DNA of 64,000 nt from Pseudoxanthomonas kaohsiungensis (GCF_010211765.1 NZ_PDWO01000001.1:62001-126000); one strand, 5' to 3'. Positions 33,702-42,524 are shown, counted from the stretch's first letter. Made by a program: numbers and translations. Notes: generated by a model not told the origin, from the sequence alone.

Positions 33702-35795
33702 TCAGCTGATCGTTCCGACCAGCTTGAGCCGCTTGTCTTCCGGCACCTCGGTGTAGGCCAGCACCGACAGCGAGGGCACGCTGTGGCGGACCAGCCGCGC
33801 CAGCGCGGCGCGGACCGTCGCCGGCACCAGCACCACCGCCGGTTCGCCGCGGGCCTCCTGCCGCCCCGCGCAATCGGCCAGGCTCTGTTGCAGCCGCTCG
33901 GCCAGTCCGGGTTCCAGCGCGGCGCCGGAAGCGCCTTGCGCGGAATCCTGCAAGACCCGTTCCAGAGGCGCGGCCAGGGTGAACACCGGCAGCTCCGGCG
34001 CGGCGCCGGCGATCTCCTGGACGATGAAACGGCCGAGCGAATTGCGTACCGCGGCCGTCAGCACCGCCGGGTCCTGGGTATGGGCGCCATGCTCGACCAG
34101 CGCTTCGGCGATCTTGCGCAGCTGGCGGATCGGCACCCGCTCGACCAGCAGGTTCTGCAGCACGCGCACCAGCACCGACAGCGACAGCGTCTTCGGGCTC
34201 AGGTCCTCGGCCATCTTCGGCGCGCGCTTGGCCAGGGTGGCCAGCAGTTCCTGCACCTCCTCGTGGCCCAGCAGTTCCGGCGCGTGCTCGCGGACCAGGT
34301 GGGAGAGGTGGGTGGCGACGACGGTGGCCGGGTCGACCACGGTGTAGCCCATCGATTCGGCCTGGGCACGCTGGTGCGGCTGGATCCAGGTCGCGTCCAG
34401 GCCGAACGCCGGATCCTTGCCCTTGATCCCCTCGATCGCGCCCAGCGCGCCGCCGGGATCCAGCGCCAGTTCGCGATCCGGATGGATCTCGGCGGTGGCC
34501 ACCGGCACGCCGTGGACCAGCAGCCGGTAGTGGTTGGCCTGCAGCTCCAGGTTGTCGCGGATGTGCACCGGCGGCACCAGGAAGCCGATCTCGTGGGTCA
34601 GCTTGCGGCGCACCGCCTTGATCCGCGCCATCAGTTCGCCGCCCTGGCCGCTGTCGACCAGCGGGATCAGCCGGTAACCGACCTCCAGGTCGAGCGGATC
34701 GACCGGGCGCAGTTCGTCCCAGCCCAGCTCGGCACTGCCGCCGGCGCCGGGGGCGGGCAGGGCGCCGGCGATCTCGCCGCCGGTGCCGCCAGCCTGCTCC
34801 AGCTCGCTGCGCTGCCACAGCTTCCAGGCGCCGTAGGCCAGCGCCGCGCCCAGCGTCAAAAAGGCGACATTGGGCATGCCCGGGACCAGGCCGACCACGA
34901 TCAGGATGCCGGCGGCGATCGCCAGTGCCTTGTGCTGGCCGAAGGCCTGGCCGACCATCGCCTGGCCCATGTCCTGGGCGCGCGAGGCGCGGGTGACCAG
35001 GATCGCCACGGCGGTGGAGACCAGCAGCGCCGGCAGCTGCGCGACCAGGCCGTCGCCGATCGACAGCAGGGTGTAGGTGGAGGCCGCGTCGGCCACCGGC
35101 ATGCCGTGCTGGAGCACGCCCACGGCGAGGCCGCCGATGAGGTTGATGAACAGGATCAGGATGCCGGCGATCGCATCGCCGCGGATGAACTTGCTGGCGC
35201 CGTCCATCGCGCCGTAGAAGTCGGCCTCCTCGCGTACTTCCTCGCGGCGGGCCTTGGCTTCCTCGCGGGTCAGCAGGCCGGCGTTGAGGTCGGCGTCGAT
35301 GGCCATCTGCTTGCCGGGCATCGCGTCGAGGATGAAGCGCGCGGTGACCTCGGAGATGCGGCCCGAGCCCTTGGTCACCACCACGAAGTTGATGATGGTC
35401 AGGATCGCGAAGACGACTATTCCGACCGCGTAGTTGCCGCCGACCACGAACTCGCCGAACGCGGCGATCACCTTGCCGGCCGCGTCGTGGCCGCCCTGGC
35501 CGTTGAGCAGGATCACCCGGGTGGAGGCCACGTTCAGCGCCAGGCGCAGCATCGTGGTGGTCAGCAGGATGATCGGGAAGATGGTGAAGTCCAGCGGCCG
35601 CTGCACGTAGACCACCGCCAGCAGCACCACCAGCGAGATGGCGATGTTCACGCTGAACAGCGCGTCCAGCAGCATCGGCGGCATCGGCACGACGATCATC
35701 GCCAGCAGCGCCATCACCGCCAGCGGCGCGCCGAGGCCGTTACGGGCCAGCTCGAGCAGGCGGCGCGACAGCGGCGGGGCGGGCACCGCGCTCAC
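33702..35795 (-). CDS. flhA: Flagellar export-gate protein FlhA
   Basis: A 697-residue type III export gate protein. Residues 20-310 carry about eight membrane helices including the conserved FHIPEP-type block (MLRLALNVASTRVIL, GGNYAVGIVVFAILTIINFVVVTKG), and the rest is the cytosolic ring domain that receives substrates and chaperones. It starts at a GTG (35793-35795) that overlaps the flhB stop codon (GTGA). Length is normal. Confidence 0.96.
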   Translation of the reverse strand: MSAVPAPPLSRRLLELARNGLGAPLAVMALLAMIVVPMPPMLLDALFSVNIAISLVVLLAVVYVQRPLDFTIFPIILLTTTMLRLALNVASTRVILLNGQGGHDAAGKVIAAFGEFVVGGNYAVGIVVFAILTIINFVVVTKGSGRISEVTARFILDAMPGKQMAIDADLNAGLLTREEAKARREEVREEADFYGAMDGASKFIRGDAIAGILILFINLIGGLAVGVLQHGMPVADAASTYTLLSIGDGLVAQLPALLVSTAVAILVTRASRAQDMGQAMVGQAFGQHKALAIAAGILIVVGLVPGMPNVAFLTLGAALAYGAWKLWQRSELEQAGGTGGEIAGALPAPGAGGSAELGWDELRPVDPLDLEVGYRLIPLVDSGQGGELMARIKAVRRKLTHEIGFLVPPVHIRDNLELQANHYRLLVHGVPVATAEIHPDRELALDPGGALGAIEGIKGKDPAFGLDATWIQPHQRAQAESMGYTVVDPATVVATHLSHLVREHAPELLGHEEVQELLATLAKRAPKMAEDLSPKTLSLSVLVRVLQNLLVERVPIRQLRKIAEALVEHGAHTQDPAVLTAAVRNSLGRFIVQEIAGAAPELPVFTLAAPLERVLQDSAQGASGAALEPGLAERLQQSLADCAGRQEARGEPAVVLVPATVRAALARLVRHSVPSLSVLAYTEVPEDKRLKLVGTIS

Positions 35796-36937
35796 CGGCG
35801 GTCACCCTGGCCGGGCGCGAACTCGTCCACCGCCACCTCGCCCAGCTCGGGCGAGGCGGGCGCGGTGCCGGCGCGCCAGGCGCGCAGCTGGTAGACGTAG
35901 GAGAGGACCTGGGCGACAGCGGCGTACAGTCTCACGGGGATTTCCTTGCCGAGCTGGCCTTCCCGATACAAGGCGCGTGCCAGCGGCGGGGCCGAGACGA
36001 TCGCCACCCGGTGCCGGTCGGCCACCTCGCGGATCCGGTGCGCGACCTCGTCCACGCCCTTGGCCACCAGGGTGGGCGCGCGCATGCTGCCGCCGTCGTA
36101 CTTGAGCGCCACCGCGTAGTGGGTCGGGTTGACCACGATCACGTCGGCCGCCGGCACCGCCTCCATCATCCGGCGCTGCGACAGCTGGAACTGCATCTGG
36201 CGGATCTTGCCCTTGACCTGCGGGTTGCCCTCGCTCTCCTTCATTTCGTCGCGCAGTTCCTGGCGGGTCATCTTCAGCTTCCGCAGCCAGTTCCACTTCT
36301 GGTACGGCGCATCCAGCGCGGCCAGCAGCGCCAGCGCGCCGGCGGTCGCCAGCAACAGCCGCCCGGCGAAGTGCAAGCCGGTGCGGCTGGCGTCCTCCAG
36401 GCTCTGGTTGGGCATGGTCCGCAGCACGTCCATGCCGTGGCTCAGGGTCAGCACGGCGGCCGTGCCCACCAGGGCCACGCGCAGCAGCGACTTGGCCAGT
36501 TCGGCCAGGCCCTCGGGTCCCCACGTGCGCTTGATCCCGCTGAGAGGGTTGAGGCGGCCCGGGTCGGGCACCAGCGACTTGCCGGAGAACTGCAGCCCGC
36601 CCATCAGCAACGGCGCGGCGAAGGAGGCCAGCAGCGCGGCCAGCACCAGCGGCAGCATCACCCAGGCCAGTTCCAGGACCAGCAGGCCCATGTGCCCGAA
36701 CAGCAGGCCGGGTTCGTCGAGCAGGGCCGGGTCCGGACGCAGCGCGCCGCGCATCCAGTTGCGCGAGCCGCGGGCGATCATCGGCCCGGCCGCCATCAGC
36801 GCCAGTACGCCGGCGCCGAACACCGCCGCCGTCGCCAGTTCGCGCGAGCGCGCGATGTTGCCCTTCTCGCGGGCCTCGCGCAGGCGTTTGGCGCTGGGTT
36901 GTTCGGTACGTTCCTGGCCGTCCTCGTTCTCGGCCAT
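35792..36937 (-). CDS. flhB: Flagellar export switch protein FlhB
   Basis: A 381-residue protein with four membrane helices (about 33-210) and the cytosolic autocleavage domain: the NPTH motif is at residues 270-273. After cleavage FlhB switches export from rod/hook to filament proteins under control of FliK. The start has CGGAG 8 nt upstream, and a sigma-54 motif stands 46 nt upstream. First gene of the long flhB-to-cheA series. Confidence 0.96.
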   Translation of the reverse strand: MAENEDGQERTEQPSAKRLREAREKGNIARSRELATAAVFGAGVLALMAAGPMIARGSRNWMRGALRPDPALLDEPGLLFGHMGLLVLELAWVMLPLVLAALLASFAAPLLMGGLQFSGKSLVPDPGRLNPLSGIKRTWGPEGLAELAKSLLRVALVGTAAVLTLSHGMDVLRTMPNQSLEDASRTGLHFAGRLLLATAGALALLAALDAPYQKWNWLRKLKMTRQELRDEMKESEGNPQVKGKIRQMQFQLSQRRMMEAVPAADVIVVNPTHYAVALKYDGGSMRAPTLVAKGVDEVAHRIREVADRHRVAIVSAPPLARALYREGQLGKEIPVRLYAAVAQVLSYVYQLRAWRAGTAPASPELGEVAVDEFAPGQGDRR

Positions 36938-36982
36938 CGCCGGCTCCGGTCCCCGCGGGAGGGGGGCTGCGGGAGCAGCGAT

Positions 36983-36997
36983 GCAAGCGCCGTTCCA
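36983..36997 (-). promoter_or_regulatory. Sigma-54 promoter of flhB
   Basis: Read on the minus strand the element is TGGAACG-GCGC-TTGC, matching TGGCACG-N4-TTGC with one mismatch; GG and GC are 10 nt apart. The predicted start of transcription would lie about 34 nt before the flhB ATG. It is in the gap between the EAL gene and flhB, where FleQ-dependent control is expected. Confidence 0.75.
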
Positions 36998-37018
36998 GAA
37001 GCGGCCGCGGCGGCGGCG

Positions 37019-39217
37019 TCAGGCCCCGGTGGGCGTCAGGTCCAGCGTCGACAGCGGCACGGGGCGGCCGATGTGGTAGCCCTGGATCCAGTCGACCTGC
37101 AGCGGCTCCAGCGCGGCCAGGATGTCGGCGTCCTCGACGTACTCGGCGACCGTCTCGGCCTGGTAGGCGCGGGCGATGGTCACCATCGCCTGCACCAGAT
37201 CGCGGTCGCGGGCGTTGTGGGCGACGTTGCGGACGAAGGTGCCGTCGATCTTGACCAGGTCGATCGGCAGCTGCTGCAGCCGCTCGAAGCTCTGCATGCC
37301 GGTGCCGAAATCGTCCAGCGCGATCAGGCATCCGCGCTGGCTCAGTCCGTCGAACAGCGGCCGCACCTGGCCCAGGCCGCCGGTGATCGCCCGCTCGGTG
37401 ATCTCGAAGCACAGCCGCTCGGCGGTGCCGGGCTGCAGGTCGAGCTGGTACAGCAGCCAGTTGCGGAAGTTTTCCGAGACCAGGCTGCGGCCGGTCAGGT
37501 TCACGGTCAGCCGCTGGAACGGCATCGCGTCGCCATGCTCGCGCAGCCAGGGCAGCAGGGTCTCGATCACCGCCCGGTCCAGTTCGACCACGCCGCGGCT
37601 GGCGTCCAGCTCGTCCATGTAGTCGCGCGGCATCAGCAGGCGGCCGTCATCGGTGCGCAGGCGGCACAGGATCTCGCCCATCTGCGCCGCGCCTCCGGAG
37701 AGCCGGCGGATCGGCTGCACGTGCAGTTCCAGCTGCCGCCGCCGCAGCAGCGACAGCGCCAGGGAATGGGTCTCGAGCACGGCGCGGAGGGCGGCCGGGT
37801 CGCTCAGCCCCGGGGTGGCGAACACCGGCGCCGTCTCGCCACGCTGGCGCGCCGCCTGCATGGCCCCGTAGGCCGCGTCGAGCGCCAGGTCCAGCGACTG
37901 GCCGCTGCCGTCCCGCAGCGGGCACACGCCCAGGTGCGGTTCGAGCCTGACCTGGGTGTCGCCCAGCCTGAACTCGACCTGCTCGATCCGGGCCAGCAGG
38001 TCCTTCCACGACACTTCGCCGGCCGCGGGCAGCAATGCGAAGCGCCCCATTCCCAGGGTATAGGCGCGGATGTCCGGCGCCAGGTGGTCGTGGATCGCCG
38101 CAGTCAGGGCCTCCTGCGCAGGCAGGCCGTAGCCGGCCATCAGGCTGTCCAGGTGCTCGATGCCCAGGCAGGCGATCTCGGTCGGCGCCTGCGTCCCCTG
38201 GGCCAGGTCGTGGCGCAGGGCGTTGATGTTGGGTACGCCGCTGAGGCCGTCGCGGCGGCTCTCCTGGGCCAGGCGCGCGATCGCGCGGCGGTTGTCGCGC
38301 GCGATCACCTGGGTCAATACCATCAGCTGCTGCAGCACGCTCATCTCGAAGGCGATCTGCAGCAGGTGCAGGGCGTCGGTGCGCAGGCCGACGCGGGTGC
38401 CGGCACCGACCAGGTAGGTGAGCAGGAGCGTGACCGCCGCGATCAGCGGCGCCGACCAGCGCCAGGGCAGGCGCAGCACCGCCCAGATCATCAGTGCGGC
38501 GAGCATGAAGCGCTGGTCGAGCAGGCCGCCGAGCGGATGTTCGCCGCTGCCGGGCAGCGCCCACAGCAGCGCGGTCAGCAGCATCGAGTAGCCGCCCAGC
38601 AATACCCATTCCCACCACGGCGGCCGGCTGGGCATCGGCGCCGGCTCGTGGCGCCCGGTGAAGAACAGCACCAACGGCAAGGTCAGGCACAGCACGCCGA
38701 AGAAGCGCGCGAACCCCACCTGCAGCGTCTGCGCAAGCAGGTCGGGCGCGCTGACCTGGGATAGCAGGCCGTTGACCAGGGCGTGGGCCAGGGCCCAGCC
38801 CAGCGGATAGAGGACCAGGGCGATCGCGCCGAACGGCACGATGTCGCGCTGGCGGATCCGCGCCTGCTCCGGCGGCCGCGGCCATCCCATCCAGCGCGCG
38901 CACAGCACGGTCCAGCCGTACATCGCCGCGTACATCGGCACCGAGCGCAGCAGCAACGGCAGGACGTCCGGCGGCGCGCGCCAGAGCAGCTGCACGCACC
39001 AGGCCACGAACAGCGCCAGGTAGCCGATGCGGAAGTAGAGCTTGTGTGGCGACAGCATCGCCAGCGCCAGCAACAGGCCCCATTGCAGGTGCGCCAGCGG
39101 CGCGATGGCCCCGGCCCCGAAGCCGGGCCAGTAGGGGATGCTGAGCAGGGGAAGGACAAGGCAAGCCAGCGCGATCAGAATCGCGTCACGCGTGTTGCGG
39201 CGTGTCCATCGCTGCAT
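37019..39217 (-). CDS. Membrane GGDEF-like/EAL protein (probable c-di-GMP phosphodiesterase)
   Basis: A 732-residue protein. Residues 1-300 contain about eight membrane helices of a putative sensor. The following GGDEF-like domain (about 330-470) is degenerate: the active-site region reads LGMGRFALLPAAG. The EAL domain (about 490-730) has GEILCRL in place of EAL but keeps the catalytic residues: Glu of EIL, Asn in VNLTGRSL, Glu in EITERA, the DDFGTG acidic pair, the Lys of VKIDGTF, Glu in AEYVED and Gln in IQGYHIG. Hydrolysis of c-di-GMP is therefore likely. Located between fliR and flhB with its own sigma-28-like promoter. Confidence 0.9.
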   Translation of the reverse strand: MQRWTRRNTRDAILIALACLVLPLLSIPYWPGFGAGAIAPLAHLQWGLLLALAMLSPHKLYFRIGYLALFVAWCVQLLWRAPPDVLPLLLRSVPMYAAMYGWTVLCARWMGWPRPPEQARIRQRDIVPFGAIALVLYPLGWALAHALVNGLLSQVSAPDLLAQTLQVGFARFFGVLCLTLPLVLFFTGRHEPAPMPSRPPWWEWVLLGGYSMLLTALLWALPGSGEHPLGGLLDQRFMLAALMIWAVLRLPWRWSAPLIAAVTLLLTYLVGAGTRVGLRTDALHLLQIAFEMSVLQQLMVLTQVIARDNRRAIARLAQESRRDGLSGVPNINALRHDLAQGTQAPTEIACLGIEHLDSLMAGYGLPAQEALTAAIHDHLAPDIRAYTLGMGRFALLPAAGEVSWKDLLARIEQVEFRLGDTQVRLEPHLGVCPLRDGSGQSLDLALDAAYGAMQAARQRGETAPVFATPGLSDPAALRAVLETHSLALSLLRRRQLELHVQPIRRLSGGAAQMGEILCRLRTDDGRLLMPRDYMDELDASRGVVELDRAVIETLLPWLREHGDAMPFQRLTVNLTGRSLVSENFRNWLLYQLDLQPGTAERLCFEITERAITGGLGQVRPLFDGLSQRGCLIALDDFGTGMQSFERLQQLPIDLVKIDGTFVRNVAHNARDRDLVQAMVTIARAYQAETVAEYVEDADILAALEPLQVDWIQGYHIGRPVPLSTLDLTPTGA

Positions 39218-39378
39218 GACGTCCCCTGCGCCAGTGCCTGGGGCCACTATGCGGCGGCCCGTGGCAAATGGAAAGCGCGGGTCGGCCCGGCCAGGGCCGG
39301 TGCCACCCGGGGGGTGGCCATCGCGGGGCGAAGGACGCATCGGGTGCTCCGTGCCGCGCCTCGGCGGCCATTGCCGGG

Positions 39379-39406
39379 ATATCGGCCTTGCCGGCCCCGG
39401 GCTTTA
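39379..39406 (-). promoter_or_regulatory. Sigma-28-like promoter upstream of the EAL gene
   Basis: On the minus strand TAAA (39406-39403), 16 nt, then GCCGATAT (39386-39379), close to the FliA consensus TAAA-N15-GCCGATAA. It lies just behind the fliR stop codon, about 160 nt before the EAL gene start. The one-base longer spacer lowers confidence. Confidence 0.5.
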
Positions 39407-39419
39407 CCGCCCTTGCCAC

Positions 39420-40214
39420 TCAGGGCGAGGACACGCGGGCCCCGGCCTCGAACGCGGCGTCGAACAGACGCTGCACCGGGGTCGCCAGCTCCCCGGCCAG
39501 CGCCGCCAGCAGGAACAGGCCCATCAGCACCGCCACCGGCAGGCCGAGCTGGATCGGATTGAGCGCCGGCGCGGCGCGGGCGAGCACGCCGAAGGCCAGG
39601 TTGGTCGCCAGCAGCGCGACCATCACCGGCAGCGCCAGGAGCAGGCCGCCGCGCAGCACCACGCCGAACAGTTCGACGATGCTGCCCAGGCTGCCGGCCG
39701 CGTCGCTCCAGGGCGTGCCGACCGGCAGCGCCTGGTAGCTGCGCACCAGCAGCGCGACCATCGCCAGGTGGCCGTCGGCGGCGAAGAACAGCAGGCCGAA
39801 GGCCAGGTAGAACCACTGCGCGACCACGCCCGAACTGGTCCCGCGCAGGGGATCGTTCATCTGCGCGAAGGCCAGGCCCATGCCCTGCGAGACCAGCTCG
39901 CCGGCCACGGCCCCGGCCTCGAACACCAGGCGCAGGACGAACCCCATCGCAACCCCGAGGGCCACCTCGCGGGCCACGCCGAGGACGGTGGCCGCGTCGA
40001 TGCCGGCGGAGGCCGGCGGTGGCGGCAGCAGCGGTGCGATCGCCATCGCCAGCGCCCCGGCCAGCAGCACCCGGACCCGGACCGGCACGGCGCGGGTGCC
40101 GACCAGCGGCATCGCCATCAGCATCGCGCCGGTGCGCAGCATGGTCCACATGACCGTGCCGATCATGCCGAACGCCTGCTGGCCGTCGATCAGGGTGGCG
40201 GTCGCCGGATCCAT
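39420..40214 (-). CDS. fliR: Flagellar export-gate protein FliR
   Basis: A 264-residue protein with about six membrane helices, including the conserved RVRVLLAGALAMAIAPLL and GELVSQGMGLAFAQMNDP segments and a C-terminal GLPVAVLMGLFLLAAL. FliR, FliP and FliQ form the core channel of the export apparatus. It follows fliQ by 17 nt. ATG 40212-40214 is the standard start. Confidence 0.94.
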   Translation of the reverse strand: MDPATATLIDGQQAFGMIGTVMWTMLRTGAMLMAMPLVGTRAVPVRVRVLLAGALAMAIAPLLPPPPASAGIDAATVLGVAREVALGVAMGFVLRLVFEAGAVAGELVSQGMGLAFAQMNDPLRGTSSGVVAQWFYLAFGLLFFAADGHLAMVALLVRSYQALPVGTPWSDAAGSLGSIVELFGVVLRGGLLLALPVMVALLATNLAFGVLARAAPALNPIQLGLPVAVLMGLFLLAALAGELATPVQRLFDAAFEAGARVSSP

Positions 40215-40231
40215 CGTGCAGCGCGCCCGGC

Positions 40232-40501
40232 TCAGCCGATCAGGTGCGGGATGCGCTGGAACAGCGCGGTGGTGTAGTCGACCAGGTAGGCCAGCAGGAA
40301 GCTGCCCAGCGCGAACAGCGAGGCGGTCAGCGCCACCGCCTTGGCGATGAAGGCGATGGTCGGCTCGTTGATCTGGGTGGCGGCCTGGACCACGCCGACC
40401 ACCACGCCGACCACCAGCACCGCGACCAGCAGCGGGCCACCGACCCAGAGGGCGACTTCCAGGCCGCGGCGCAGTTCGGTGAGGGCAAGTTCGGGGCTCA
40501 T
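40232..40501 (-). CDS. fliQ: Flagellar export-gate protein FliQ
   Basis: An 89-residue protein with two membrane helices (about 18-42 and 52-76) and the family segment VVQAATQINEPTIAFIAKAVAL. Length is normal and the reading frame intact. Unlike in most genomes it does not follow fliP directly: a 500-nt insertion lies upstream. No ribosome-binding site is seen before the ATG (40499-40501); instead a sigma-54 motif ends 13 nt upstream, so expression may be from a nearly leaderless transcript. Confidence 0.93.
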   Translation of the reverse strand: MSPELALTELRRGLEVALWVGGPLLVAVLVVGVVVGVVQAATQINEPTIAFIAKAVALTASLFALGSFLLAYLVDYTTALFQRIPHLIG

Positions 40502-41001
40502 GGGCGGGCTGATGCAAGGACGGTGCCAGCGTGGTGCTGGCATCCGACGCATTGGTCGCGAAAGACATCGATCCGGCGTCGTTGCGGAGACTGCTGTTCC
40601 GGCCTGGTTTCCAGGCTTTGGAGGGCCCTTCCACGGGACACGCATCTGCTCTCGCTTCGCATCGAGGAGATTGGAACCAAGGCTTTCACTCGCTGCTTCG
40701 CATCGAGCGAGTCACTTTTCTTTGCTTGTGCAAAGAAAAGTAACCAAAAGAAAGCACAGCCCGGGCCGCGAGCCGGCCGGCTACGCCGGCCGGTTCCCTG
40801 CGCTTCTCGGATGACGGGGCACGCTGCCCAAACTCGCTGCGCTCAGACAAGGGCAGCTCTTCGGCCCCGCCATCCTGTGATGCTCGGCTCGCTTTACGGG
40901 CGGGGAGGTCAAGATCGAAGATCAGACGCCAAAGCAACTGCAACAGCAGCCCCAATGGCATGAACCTGGGTGATGGCAACCGCAATGCAGTCGTGAAGGC
41001 G
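40502..41001. other. 500-bp non-coding insertion between fliP and fliQ carrying a dispersed-repeat signature
   Basis: No credible gene is present. The left part holds a sigma-54 motif (40514-40528). Further on, 40714-40741 is a perfect 12-bp dyad ACTTTTCTTTGC-TTGT-GCAAAGAAAAGT, followed by AACCAAAAGAAAG, a signature that I associate with intergenic repeats in gamma-proteobacteria that give spurious peptides ending KVTKRKH. A second hairpin, CCGGCCGGC-TAC-GCCGGCCGG, is at 40773-40793. These make the segment look like an inserted non-autonomous element. No terminal repeats or target duplication could be defined by eye. Confidence 0.7.
40514..40528 (-). promoter_or_regulatory. Sigma-54 motif immediately upstream of fliQ
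   Basis: On the minus strand TGGCACC-GTCC-TTGC, one mismatch from TGGCACG-N4-TTGC. The -12 GC is only 13 nt from the fliQ ATG, so a transcript would begin at or one base before the start codon. It would restore expression of fliQR behind the insertion if functional. Confidence 0.55.
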
Positions 41002-41769
41002 TCAGACCCCGTTGAAGCTCGCCGCCAGCGTGCCCACCGTCAGCACCCAGCCGTCGACCAGCACGAACAGCAGGATCTTGAACGGCGCCGAGATCAGCAT
41101 CGGCGAGAGCATCATCATGCCCATCGACATCAGCACGCTGGCCACGACCAGGTCGATGATCACGAACGGGATGAAGATCAGGAAGCCGATCTCGAAGGCG
41201 GTCTTCAGTTCGGAGGTGACGAACGAGGCCACCAGCACCGGGAACGGCACGTCGTCCGGGCCGGCGTAGGTGCCGTGGCCGGCCAGGCCGGCGAAGGTCA
41301 TCAGGTCGGTTTCGCGCACCTGGGCCAGCATGAAGCCGCGCAGCGGCGCGGTGCCCAGGTCCCAGGCGCTGCGGAAGTCCATGTCGCCGTTGAGGTAGGG
41401 CGCGAAGCCGGCGTCCCAGGCCTTCTGCCACACCGGCATCATGATCATCGCGGTCAGGAACAGGGCCAGGCCGACCAGGATCTGGTTGGACGGCGTCTGG
41501 CCGGTACCCAGCGCCTGGCGCAGCAGCGCCAGCACGATGATGATCCGGGTGAAGGCGGTCATGACCAGCAGCAGCGACGGCAGCAGGGTGATCGCCGTCA
41601 TCAGCAGCAGGGTCTGCAGCGGCACGCTCACCGGGGCGTCGCCGATGCGGCCCACGGTCAGGTTGGGCAGCGACGGTACCTGCGGCGTGCCGCCGGGGGC
41701 GGCCAGGGCCAGCGCCGGTACCAGGGCGAGCAGGAGCAGGACGAGCAGGAGCAGGGTGCGGCGCGACAT
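41002..41769 (-). CDS. fliP: Flagellar export-gate protein FliP
   Basis: A 255-residue protein with a cleavable signal peptide (residues 1-23) and four membrane helices; family blocks include LLMTAITLLPSLLLVMTAFTRIIIVLALLR (start of the P region), TPSNQILVGLALFLT and the C-terminal PFKILLFVLVDGW. FliP forms the pentameric heart of the export channel. Starts 3 nt after fliO. Its stop codon is followed by the insertion that separates it from fliQ. Confidence 0.95.
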   Translation of the reverse strand: MSRRTLLLLVLLLLALVPALALAAPGGTPQVPSLPNLTVGRIGDAPVSVPLQTLLLMTAITLLPSLLLVMTAFTRIIIVLALLRQALGTGQTPSNQILVGLALFLTAMIMMPVWQKAWDAGFAPYLNGDMDFRSAWDLGTAPLRGFMLAQVRETDLMTFAGLAGHGTYAGPDDVPFPVLVASFVTSELKTAFEIGFLIFIPFVIIDLVVASVLMSMGMMMLSPMLISAPFKILLFVLVDGWVLTVGTLAASFNGV

Positions 41770-41772
41770 GGG

Positions 41773-42189
41773 TCAGGCGTCCTTGCGCAGCCGCTGCGAC
41801 AGCAGCTGGGCGAAGTTGGGCAGGTCTTTCAGGTTCGGAAGCTTGGGCGGCTCGGCCGGCGGCAACGGTTGCGGCAGCTCGTGCAGGCGGCTGATGCCGG
41901 CGGCGGTGACGCCGAGCAGCAGTTGCTGGCCACCGACCTCGACCACCACCGCGCGTTCCTTCGCCCCCAGCTGCAGGCTGGCGACCACGCGCAGGCCCTC
42001 GGCCGGGCGGAAGCCGGCGCCGGGCAGGCGCCGCAGCATCCACGCCAGGCCCAGGATCAGGCCCAGCACCAGCAGCAGGGCGAAGAACGCGCCGGCCAGG
42101 CCCGGCGAGGAGGGCGCATGCGCGGCCGGCACCGCGGCCTTCGCCGCCGGTGCGGCGGCGACGGCGAGGACGGCCAGTGCGCTGCTCAC
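41773..42189 (-). CDS. fliO: Flagellar biosynthesis protein FliO
   Basis: A 138-residue protein with an Ala-rich start, one membrane helix (about residues 30-50) and a cytosolic domain (RVVASLQLGAKERAVVVEVGGQQLLLGVTAAGIS) typical of FliO, which helps FliP assemble. It starts at GTG 42187-42189 overlapping the fliN stop codon (GTGA). The C-terminal Pro/Leu-rich tail is variable in the family. Confidence 0.92.
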   Translation of the reverse strand: MSSALAVLAVAAAPAAKAAVPAAHAPSSPGLAGAFFALLLVLGLILGLAWMLRRLPGAGFRPAEGLRVVASLQLGAKERAVVVEVGGQQLLLGVTAAGISRLHELPQPLPPAEPPKLPNLKDLPNFAQLLSQRLRKDA

Positions 42190-42524
42190 CTCAGTCTCCG
42201 GATCCGCTCGCTGGGGCTGACCACGTCGGTCAGGCGCACGCCGAAGCGGTCGTTGATCACCACCACCTCGCCGTGGGCGATCAGGGTGCCGTTGACGTAG
42301 ACGTCCAGCGGTTCGCCGGCGCCGCGCTCCAGCTCGATCACCGAGCCCTGGTTGAGCTGGAGCAGGTTGCGGATCGGCATCCGCGAGCGGCCCACTTCCA
42401 GCGACAGGGTCACCGGCACGTCGAGGATCACGTCGAGGTTGAGGTCGCGGGCATCGAGCGCCGCGTCCGGTTGCAGCGCGTCGAACTGCGCCAGCGAGGT
42501 GGCGGAGTCTTCCTGGGTGTTCAT
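42186..42524 (-). CDS. fliN: Motor switch protein FliN
   Basis: A 112-residue protein whose C-terminal 75 residues are the SpoA domain (LDVPVTLSLEVGRSRMPIRNLLQLNQGSVIELER, DVYVNGTLIAHGEVVVINDRFGVRLTDVVS). With FliM it builds the C-ring and binds FliH. Starts with ATG overlapping the fliM stop (ATGA) and ends overlapping fliO. Confidence 0.95.
   Translation of the reverse strand: MNTQEDSATSLAQFDALQPDAALDARDLNLDVILDVPVTLSLEVGRSRMPIRNLLQLNQGSVIELERGAGEPLDVYVNGTLIAHGEVVVINDRFGVRLTDVVSPSERIRRLR

Noticed and set aside
36011-38764. A 917-codon plus-strand frame opposite flhB and the EAL gene
   Set aside because: His/Gln/Arg-rich shadow translation; flhB and the EAL protein on the other strand have intact motifs.
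40531-40743. Small plus-strand gene between fliP and fliQ ending in a CLCKEK peptide
   Set aside because: The peptide arises from the dispersed AAAGAAAAG repeat sequence, which gives many spurious annotations; no start signal.
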